Positions 56,751 through 64,000 of a DNA stretch of 64,000 nucleotides are shown here, piece after piece. The DNA comes from CAVRIA01 sp963721115 (GTDB lineage Bacteria > Desulfobacterota > Binatia > HRBIN30 > CADEER01): positions 248,001 to 312,000 of the forward strand of contig CAVRIA010000010.1 of NCBI GenBank assembly GCA_963721115.1. Direction: 5' to 3'. A program made the position numbers and the translations under genes. The stretch's first letter is position 1, and each line of letters begins with the position of its first letter. The notes under the pieces are model-generated. The model was not told the origin of the DNA and ran no database searches. It was given only the letters and a program-made list of their open reading frames with translations.

Positions 56751-56771
56751 TGAAATGACGCAGGATGTCAA
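56743..56771 (-). promoter_or_regulatory. Sigma70-type promoter of the TetR/acyl-CoA dehydrogenase operon
   Basis: On the minus strand TTGACA (56771-56766), a 17-base spacer, then TACTGA (56748-56743). The -10 is inside the operator. A start site near 56736 would leave almost no leader. Confidence 0.75.
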
Positions 56772-56893
56772 GGGCGATTTGCGTACAGGTCGTGGTTGTT
56801 GAGCCGTTGGCCGTCGGGGTTCGATGAAAAAGGGGTTGCCGCCGGGCACCCGCGTATCGCGTATCGCGTCTCACGCCTCGCGTCCTCCTCTGC

Positions 56894-56899
56894 TACACT
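56894..56899 (+). promoter_or_regulatory. Possible -10 element of asnS
   Basis: TACACT lies 8 bases before GTG 56908, with no ribosome site between, consistent with a leaderless transcript. No clear -35. Confidence 0.35.
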
Positions 56900-56907
56900 G
56901 GGGCGCC

Positions 56908-58200
<1,293 letters not shown>

Positions 58201-58387
58201 CGGCGACCGCAACGACGGCAGAGACAGCAGGACTGCGATTGCCGTCCCTGTCGGCCCCGCCGTCCCTGTCCTCCTTTTCAGTCGGCAGCGCGTCGCGAAG
58301 TAACCGCCGGTGACCACCGGCGCCGGCGCTGCAGGAATTTCGCCTCCCGCGGCATCCCTACGAGTGCGCTGCAGTAAATTTTACCCG

Positions 58388-58417
58388 TTGACTGCCTCGA
58401 TGCGCGCCGACTAGGCT
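58388..58417 (+). promoter_or_regulatory. Probable promoter of the cohesin/dockerin-like gene
   Basis: TTGACT (58388-58393), 18 bases, TAGGCT (58412-58417). An AGAGAGGGGA ribosome site precedes the ATG at 58452, leaving a leader of about 28 bases. The remainder of 58201-58451 has CCGTCCCTGTC word repeats only. Confidence 0.55.
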
Positions 58418-58451
58418 CGCGTCGAACCCAGATCTAGAGAGGGGATTCCAC

Positions 58452-60188
58452 ATGCATCACGCGCGCTTCGGCTCTGCGGTTTGCTTGGCGGCGGCTTCTC
58501 TTTGGCTCCTGGACGCGCCGGCGCTGCGCGCCCAGACCTGTCCCGGCGACTGCAACGGAGACGGCACCGTCTCGCTCACCGAGCTGGCGGTGGCTGAGCG
58601 GGCACTGTTCGGCACCGGCGTGAGCGCGGCCGACTGCCCGGCGGCGGACACCGATGGGGACGGCGCCGTCACGGTCGACGAGGCGGTGGCGGCCGCGAGA
58701 GCCGCCGGGCAGGGGTGCGGCACGCCGCCGCCAGCCTCCGCGGCGGTGGGCGCCACCGCGGCCAATGGGGTGCTCGAAACCGGCACGGCGACCGGCGCAC
58801 CGGGCTCGCAGGTGAGCGTCGACGTCGTTCTTCACACCAACGGCCAGAGCATCGCCGGAACGCAGCAGGACATCGCCTTCGACGCCGACACGCCGATCAC
58901 GTCGTGTACGCGCAACACGGCGATCAACGAGAACGGCACTGCCTTCGGCTTCCAGCCACCGGGCTGCACCGTCGGCGTCGACTGCACGGCCGTACGCGCC
59001 CTCGTCTTCTCCTTCCAACTGGCGCTCATTCCCGACGGCGCCGTGCTCTTCACCTGTACGGTCGACATCGCCCCCACCGCGGCGGCCGGCGTCCACCCGC
59101 TGGTCAACTCGCGCTTCGAGGGCTCCACGGCGGACGGGCAGGCTCTGGCGCTCGACGTCATCGACGGCGCCGTGGTCGTCGAAGTCCCCACTCCGACGCC
59201 GCCGCCGGCGCCGGCCTCCTTGATCCTCGAAAAGGTCCGTCTCAAGGCCGATACGGCGCGCAGCGCCAGTCGCCACAACGGCTCGCTGAGTGTGCGCGCC
59301 GTCGTCAACGCCAACGCTCCCTTCGCCCACTTCGTCGACGACCTGACGGCGACCGGGCTGTCCCTGCACGTCTCCGGAGCCGGCGGCGCCGACCTGACGC
59401 TCGCCTGGCAGGCGGGCGAGTGCCGGGCGCGCAACACGGCGCGCGGACCGCGCGTCGACTGTGCAGCAAGCGATGCCGGTGGCAAACGCAAGGCGAAGTT
59501 CCAGCCGGTTCGCGTGCCCAACCTGTTTCGCGCCCACGTCACGGCGCGCGGCATCGACCTGTCGCCTCCGCTCGCCGCGGAACCGGTGACGGTCGTGCTG
59601 AGCACCGCCAGCTTCGAGCGCGGCGACGACATCGACAGCTGTCGGGTGCGCAGCGGTGGCCGCGCCGTGTCGTGCAAGGAAAGCGGCGTCGTGCCGACCG
59701 CGACCCCGACGCCGGTCGTGCCGACGCCGACGCCGACGCCGACGCTGCCGAACGACACCACGATCGTGGTCAGCAACGCGCTGGGGGTTCCGGGCGGCAC
59801 CTCGTCGTTCACGGTCGGTCTGGAAACCAACGCCTCGATCGCCGGGACGGAGAACGAGATCCAGTTCGACGCGAGCGCGCCGCTCGCCTTCGTCGACTGC
59901 CAGGTCGACCCGAGCATCAACAAGAGCCTGTTCCTCTCCTTGCGGCCGACGAGCTGCATCCCCGGCACCAACTGTACGGCGATGAAGGGAATCGTCATCA
60001 ATCTCGCCAACCTCGATCCCATCCCCAACGGGTCGACCATGTACTCGTGCGACGTGGCCGTCTTCGCCTCCGCCGTACCCGGCGACTACCTGATCGACTG
60101 CTTCAACCCCGGCGCTTCGGACCCGGTGGGCAACGCGATTCCCACCCAGTGCTCGGACGGCACGTTCACGGTCTCCGCCGGGCCATGA
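58452..60188 (+). CDS. Secreted protein with dockerin-like EF-hand pair and two cohesin-like domains
   Basis: 578 residues, signal peptide at the start (VCLAAASLWLLDAPALRAQ). EF-hand pair: GDCNGDGTVSLTELAVAERA and DTDGDGAVTVDEAVAAARA. Then a beta-sandwich (GSQVSVDVVLHTNGQSIAGT, QQDIAFDADTPITSC, FEGSTADGQALALDVIDGAV), a central Arg-rich beta domain, a Thr/Pro linker, and a second sandwich (GTSSFTVGLETNASIAGTEN, EIQFDASAPLAFVDC). Both sandwiches fit the cohesin/CBM-like E-set pattern. If the cohesin reading is right, this protein could bind the dockerin-like partners at 42-49 kb. Surface or extracellular. Confidence 0.78.
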   Translation: MHHARFGSAVCLAAASLWLLDAPALRAQTCPGDCNGDGTVSLTELAVAERALFGTGVSAADCPAADTDGDGAVTVDEAVAAARAAGQGCGTPPPASAAVGATAANGVLETGTATGAPGSQVSVDVVLHTNGQSIAGTQQDIAFDADTPITSCTRNTAINENGTAFGFQPPGCTVGVDCTAVRALVFSFQLALIPDGAVLFTCTVDIAPTAAAGVHPLVNSRFEGSTADGQALALDVIDGAVVVEVPTPTPPPAPASLILEKVRLKADTARSASRHNGSLSVRAVVNANAPFAHFVDDLTATGLSLHVSGAGGADLTLAWQAGECRARNTARGPRVDCAASDAGGKRKAKFQPVRVPNLFRAHVTARGIDLSPPLAAEPVTVVLSTASFERGDDIDSCRVRSGGRAVSCKESGVVPTATPTPVVPTPTPTPTLPNDTTIVVSNALGVPGGTSSFTVGLETNASIAGTENEIQFDASAPLAFVDCQVDPSINKSLFLSLRPTSCIPGTNCTAMKGIVINLANLDPIPNGSTMYSCDVAVFASAVPGDYLIDCFNPGASDPVGNAIPTQCSDGTFTVSAGP

Positions 60189-60261
60189 GGAACGCACTTC
60201 GATGCTCGCGGTGGCGCGGGACCGGTTCGACTTTCGGCACTGGCGGACGTAAACAGGCGCC

Positions 60262-61170
60262 ATGAGCGAACCGATCCTGCACCACTACGACATCTCCCCC
60301 TACGCGGAGAAGGTCCGCCTCATGATGGGGCTGAAGAAACTGCGCTGGCGCTCGGTGCACATCCCAGTGGTCATGCCCAAGCCGGACCTGACCGCTCTCA
60401 CCGGCGGCTTCCGGCTGACGCCGGTCCTGCAGATCGGTGCCGACGTCTATTGCGACACGAAGGTGATCGCGCACCAGCTCGAGCGCGATCACCCGTCGCC
60501 CACCCTGCACCCGCAGGGGCACACGGCGATCGAGCGCGGCCTGGCGCACTGGGCCGAGACTCTGTTCATCGACCTGGTCACGGTCGGCTTCGGGCTCGGC
60601 ATCTTCCCGCCCGACTTCGTCGAGGATCGGCAGAAGCTTCTGCCCGGCGGCGTCAACGTCGACCTGGTGAAAGCGCTGGTGCCGTCGAAGCTCGACGAGA
60701 TCCATGCGAAGCTCGGGCTCCTCGAGCGACAGCTCGAGGACGGCAGGCCCTATCTGCTCGGCGACGCGGTCAGCCTCGCCGATCTCTCTGCTTATCATCC
60801 CCTATGGGCGATCGGCAGCGTGCCGGGGGGCGAGGCCCTGCTGGCACCGCTGAAGAGGATCCCCTCGTGGATGGAGCGCATCGCGTCGCTCGGGCACGGC
60901 GAGCCCGTCGAGATAAACTCGGGCGAGGCGATGGAGATCGCGCGCCGCTCGACGCCGCGCGCGGAAACGCGCGTCGACGCGGGCGCGCCGAGCGGCCTTC
61001 GCGTCGGCGATCGGGTGCAGGTTTTTCCCGAGGCCTACGGTCGCGATCCGGTCGGCGGCGAGCTGGTCACCTTGGACGCCGACGAGATCGCGCTGCGGCG
61101 CACCGACCCGCGCGCCGGCGAGGTGGTGGTTCACTTTCCGCGCGAGGGGTATCTCGTTTTGAAGGGGTAG
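60262..61170 (+). CDS. Glutathione S-transferase-like protein with C-terminal extension
   Basis: 302 residues. EPILHHYDISPYAEKVRLMM is the thioredoxin-fold start with the Ser-Pro-Tyr site, LTPVLQIGADVYCDTKVIAH is the cis-Pro and glutathione-binding block, and LLERQLEDGRPYLLGDAVSL and ADLSAYHPLWAI the helical domain. The last 70 residues (GLRVGDRVQVFPEAYGRDPV, LRRTDPRAGEVVVHFPREG) form an SH3-like beta domain not usual in GSTs. Probably cytoplasmic. It follows the secreted protein by 73 bases without a visible ribosome site of note. Confidence 0.85.
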   Translation: MSEPILHHYDISPYAEKVRLMMGLKKLRWRSVHIPVVMPKPDLTALTGGFRLTPVLQIGADVYCDTKVIAHQLERDHPSPTLHPQGHTAIERGLAHWAETLFIDLVTVGFGLGIFPPDFVEDRQKLLPGGVNVDLVKALVPSKLDEIHAKLGLLERQLEDGRPYLLGDAVSLADLSAYHPLWAIGSVPGGEALLAPLKRIPSWMERIASLGHGEPVEINSGEAMEIARRSTPRAETRVDAGAPSGLRVGDRVQVFPEAYGRDPVGGELVTLDADEIALRRTDPRAGEVVVHFPREGYLVLKG

Positions 61171-61946
61171 TCTCGCGTTTCGGCTCGGCGCCGGCCACTC
61201 GTCGGAGGCGAAGACCCCCTCCGCCTCCCCCTCGATCACGAGGAACCGGGTTGTTCTGTGCGGGGCTTGCGCCCCTGCGGCCCCTCCGGGGAGGGAACCG
61301 CTCAGACGCCGCGGTTCCCTCCCCGCGCCCCTCTCTCCGGTGGCTCCGCTCCGAGGCGAATCCGCTTCCCCGTTCTGCACCGGACCTGGCGGTCGGCGCG
61401 CGTAACGGGATCCGCCTCACTACCTGAATCTACGCGCCACTGACGGGAATCGACTCCCTCGGTCTCGTGCACGGCTTCACCACCGCGCCACTCTCTGCCG
61501 ATCTCGTCCTCACGCCTCTTCGAAAGGTCGAGGCCTTGGAGTTTTGATTTCCTTCAAGACCCAACAACCAACAGCTCAACAACGTAACAACCTGCACTTC
61601 CGACCGCATGCCTCGTTCCGAGCACAACGCTCTCTTCGAACGCGCGCGTGGACGCGGTTCGGGCAAAGCCGCGCAAGAATGGTGATGGTCGATCGGGTTC
61701 TGATCCGAAACCCAACCTTGATGTTGATTTTCACGAGCAAGGGACCCTTGGCGGCAGATTTTTTCACGAGCATGCCCCCCTCTGAGGGGTGAGTTTTTCA
61801 CCAGCATGCCCCCCTCCCTGGGGGCGAGTTTTTCACGAGGATGCCCCCCTCTGTTTTTCACGAGGATGCCCCCCTCGTGTGAGCCCACGTGACCGACGGG
61901 TATGACCGCTCCGGAGCCGGCCGAAGTACCGGCGAAGGAGGGGCGG
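61171..61946. other. Intergenic region before the IS element
   Basis: From 61171 to about 61440 it is GC-rich with CCCTCTCTCC words and no gene. At 61561-61592 a reversed CAACAACC repeat is present. From about 61700 the base composition drops in GC and the IS end repeats begin. Two antisense frames across the repeats are rejected as genes. A tRNA-like stretch at 61440-61520 does not fold. Confidence 0.6.
61727..61877 (+). repeat. Five copies of an IS21-type end repeat
   Basis: TTTTTCACGAGCATGCCCCC-like units start near 61727, 61759, 61793, 61828 and 61852; the first is shorter (TTTTCACGAGCA). The last two carry GAGGATGCC. IS21 elements carry several such transposase-binding repeats at each end. 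Confidence 0.85.
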
Positions 61947-63554
61947 ATGTATCGGGAGGTCAGGATGACAGAGGTCAAGGAAGTGCTGCGGTTGTGGCTG
62001 GTGCGAACGGGCAAGAAGCGCATCGCCGCGCAGCTCGGGATCGATGTGAAGACCGTGCGCCGTTACGCACGGGCGGCACTGGCGGAGGGACTGCGTCAAG
62101 GGGAGACGGCTGCAGCGTTAAGCGATGAGGTGGTCGCGGCAGTGCTGCAACGGGTACGGGCCTTGCCCGCACGCGAGCACGGGGAGGCGTGGGCGCGCTG
62201 TGAGCAGGCGCGCGCGTCCATCGAGCAATGGTTGAAGGCCGATGTGCGGCTGACCAAGTGTCAGCGGCTGTTGCGGCGCCAGGGCGTGGAGATTCCCTAC
62301 GGCACGCTGTACCGCTTCGCCGTGCAAGAGCTCGGCTTCGGTGGCCCAGAGGTGACGGTGCCGGTGGCGGACGGCGAGCCGGGCCACGAGCTCCAGCTCG
62401 ACACCGGCTGGATGACGCTGCTCGAAGCAGACGAGGCCGGGAAGCGGCGGCGGTTCAAGGCGTTCATTTTCACGCCTAACGTGTCGCGCTACCGGTTTGT
62501 GTATCCGGTGTTTCGCGAGCGTACCGAGGATGCGATTGCGGCGTGCGAGGCGGCCTGGGAGTTTTACGGCGGCGTGTTCCGGGTGCTGATCCCGGACAAT
62601 ACCAAGGCCATCGTGCAGACGGCGGACCCGCTCGAGCCGCTGCTCAACGAGGTGTTCCTGGAGTACGCGCAGGCGCGCGGCTTCCACATCGACCCGGCGC
62701 GGGTGCGCCGGCCGCAAGATAAGGGACGGGTCGAGAAGAGCGTGCGGGACACGCGCGACGACTGCTTTGGCGGCGAGCATCTGTGGACGCTCGAGCAGAC
62801 CCACGAGCGGGCATTGGAGTGGGCGCGGACCGAGTACGGCATGCGCCGCCACAGCACCACGCAGCGCCTGCCGCGCGAGCACTTCGAGAGCGTGGAGGCG
62901 GCGCAGCTGCTGCCCGCCCCCACGACCCTCTACGATGTGCCGACGTGGTGTGAGCCGAAGGTGGGGCGCGATCACCTCGCGCAGGTGCTGCGCGCGCTGT
63001 ACTCGCTGCCCACGCGCTGGATCGGCACGCGGGTGCGGGCCCGCGCCGATCGCGCCACCGTGCGCTTCTACTTCCGGGGGGAGCTGGTCAAGACGCACCC
63101 GCGCAAGCAGCCGGGCGAGCGCAGCATCGACCCACTGGACTTCCCCGATGAGAAACGGCCCTACGCGTTGCGCGACATCGCGTACCTGCAGAGCCAGGCC
63201 ACGGCGTGTGGGCCGGCGGTCGGGTGGTATGCCGCGGCTCTGCTGACTGGGCCGCTGCCGTGGACCCGCATGCGCCGGGTCTACGCGCTGCTGCGCTTGG
63301 TGCGCCGCTACGGGGAGGCACGGGTGGAGGCCTGCTGCACGACAGCCCTGACACACCGGATGCTCAACGTGCATCGGCTGGAGAACATGCTCAAGCATCC
63401 GCTCCCACCGCCGGCGCCTGCGCCGACCCGCGCGCTGCCGCCGGCGCGCTACCTGCGCGACCCACGGCAGTACGCGCTGCGCGCCCCGACGCCCGAGACC
63501 ACCAGCCAGCTCCCGCTCCTGCTGACCGGCTCGCACCGCGGAGCGCCGTCATGA
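61947..63554 (+). CDS. istA: IS21 family transposase IstA
   Basis: 535 residues from ATG 61947, 5 bases after GAAGGAGG; ATG 61902 is in frame but lacks this site. The HTH is at the N-terminus (KKRIAAQLGIDVKTVRRYAR). The rve-type DDE core has LQLDTGWMTLLE, RVLIPDNTKAIV and KGRVEKSVRDTRDDC, giving Asp, Asp and Glu. A C-terminal domain with MLNVHRLENMLKH follows. IstA cuts and joins the IS ends; IstB supplies ATP-dependent help. The stop overlaps the istB start by 4 bases, as in active IS21 copies. The gene is intact. Confidence 0.95.
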   Translation: MYREVRMTEVKEVLRLWLVRTGKKRIAAQLGIDVKTVRRYARAALAEGLRQGETAAALSDEVVAAVLQRVRALPAREHGEAWARCEQARASIEQWLKADVRLTKCQRLLRRQGVEIPYGTLYRFAVQELGFGGPEVTVPVADGEPGHELQLDTGWMTLLEADEAGKRRRFKAFIFTPNVSRYRFVYPVFRERTEDAIAACEAAWEFYGGVFRVLIPDNTKAIVQTADPLEPLLNEVFLEYAQARGFHIDPARVRRPQDKGRVEKSVRDTRDDCFGGEHLWTLEQTHERALEWARTEYGMRRHSTTQRLPREHFESVEAAQLLPAPTTLYDVPTWCEPKVGRDHLAQVLRALYSLPTRWIGTRVRARADRATVRFYFRGELVKTHPRKQPGERSIDPLDFPDEKRPYALRDIAYLQSQATACGPAVGWYAAALLTGPLPWTRMRRVYALLRLVRRYGEARVEACCTTALTHRMLNVHRLENMLKHPLPPPAPAPTRALPPARYLRDPRQYALRAPTPETTSQLPLLLTGSHRGAPS

Positions 63555-64000
63555 GCCCGCGCGACCCAATCTCACCCGATCTGATCGCGGTGCTGCGCCG
63601 GCTCAAGCTCGGCCGGCTGCTCGATACCCTTCCCGATCGCCTGACCCTGGCGCGCCAGCAGAAGATGGCGCACCACGATCTGCTGCTGTTGGTGCTCAGT
63701 GACGAGGTCAGCCGCCGTGACAGCGCGGCGGCCGAGGCGCGGGCCCGCAAGGCCCAGCTCGATCCGAGCATGCAGCTGGAGCACTGGGACCCCACGGCCA
63801 AGGTCACCTACGATCAGGCGCTGCTCAACGAGCTCCTCTCCTTGCGCTTCTTGGAGGCGCATGCCCACATCACCATCGTCGGTCCGGTCGGAGTGGGCAA
63901 AACCTTCCTCGGGCATGCCTTGGGGCACATCGCGGCACGCCGGCGCTACTCGGTGCTGGCCGAGAGCGTCGATCACCTGCTGGAGACTCTGCGCCACGCA
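63551..64000 (+). CDS. istB: IS21 family helper ATPase IstB (truncated by window edge)
   Basis: ATG 63551 overlaps the istA TGA (ATGA). 150 codons are visible: an N-terminal helix bundle (RRLKLGRLLDTLPDRLTLAR, AQLDPSMQLEHWDP), then the Walker A motif GPVGVGKTFLGHAL. The Walker B and sensor motifs lie past the edge. The AAA+ ATPase chooses target DNA and stimulates IstA. Confidence 0.93.
   Translation, partial: MSPRDPISPDLIAVLRRLKLGRLLDTLPDRLTLARQQKMAHHDLLLLVLSDEVSRRDSAAAEARARKAQLDPSMQLEHWDPTAKVTYDQALLNELLSLRFLEAHAHITIVGPVGVGKTFLGHALGHIAARRRYSVLAESVDHLLETLRHA

Larger units (their letters stand above)
61727..64000 (+). mobile_element. IS21-family insertion sequence, right end beyond window
   Basis: Left-end repeats, istA and the start of istB in the standard order with ATGA overlap. 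The right terminus is not in the window. The exact left terminus is uncertain; I place it at the first repeat. Confidence 0.85.

Noticed and set aside
61440..61520. tRNA-like stretch with GTCGATTCCC on the minus strand
   Set aside because: No acceptor stem or 5-bp T stem can be drawn; only a 4-bp hairpin forms.
61727..61880. CRISPR array of about 25-base repeats
   Set aside because: Spacers are about 10 bases and not unique; position beside istA fits IS end repeats.
61430..62023. Minus-strand open frame across the IS end repeats
   Set aside because: Encodes only repeat-derived words and overlaps the istA start; no homology recognised.

Overview
The window is GC-rich DNA with tightly packed, often overlapping genes. 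I see no rRNA, tRNA or CRISPR array. The gene content (many secreted NHL-repeat proteins with EF-hand/dockerin-like pairs, Myxococcus-type Cys-rich repeats, a P460/c-heme/beta-propeller fusion, paired acyl-CoA dehydrogenases) suggests an uncultured deltaproteobacterial or Binatota-like lineage, probably from a metagenome assembly. This taxonomic guess is inference. About 20 single-base frame breaks interrupt otherwise coherent genes, so I annotate these as whole genes with frameshifts. Sequencing error in GC-rich runs is the simplest explanation, though some breaks may be real.

Layout: 0-4.4 kb holds the end of a GT2 glycosyltransferase, a polytopic membrane protein, an SGNH-hydrolase-like protein and a secreted Cys-containing protein. 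4.5-10.2 kb (minus strand) is the most unusual locus. It runs from a Tat-signal protein through two HxsD-like proteins and an HxsB-like radical SAM/SPASM protein to a flavin-dependent tryptophan-halogenase-family protein and a WecB-type epimerase. The first four genes overlap or abut, which suggests a peptide/protein-modifying system. 10.4-13.3 kb is one secreted protein made of about 22 disintegrin-like Cys repeats. 13.6-14.9 kb encodes a possible transglutaminase-like secreted protein.

15.1-31.0 kb (minus strand) is a long operon-like run. In transcription order it encodes an NAD-dependent epimerase, a polytopic protein, an AurF-like di-iron oxygenase, a DegT aminotransferase, a polytopic His-rich protein, a FemAB-like protein, a WbqC-like protein, a GT2 transferase, a Trm112-methyltransferase fusion, an Asp/Asn hydroxylase, another membrane protein, an SGNH hydrolase and a second copy of the polytopic protein. 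It looks like a glycoconjugate or natural-product surface locus. 31.2-37.5 kb (plus strand) continues with two GT2 transferases, a B12-binding radical SAM protein, a GNAT protein and an MBL-fold hydrolase. 37.5-40.7 kb has a second Asp/Asn hydroxylase beside a DegT remnant, then a radical SAM/SPASM gene with a LamG-like membrane protein.

40.8-51.8 kb encodes secreted proteins: NHL propellers, dockerin-like repeats, cytochrome-like domains, Cys-rich repeats, and a TMTC-like membrane-TPR protein. 52-61 kb is more housekeeping in character: alpha/beta hydrolase, DUF72, two acyl-CoA dehydrogenases with a TetR regulator and a clear palindromic operator, asparaginyl-tRNA synthetase, a dockerin/cohesin-like secreted protein and a glutathione transferase-like protein. 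The right edge is an IS21-family element (istA and truncated istB) preceded by five end repeats. Several intergenic gaps hold palindromes built from short repeated words.
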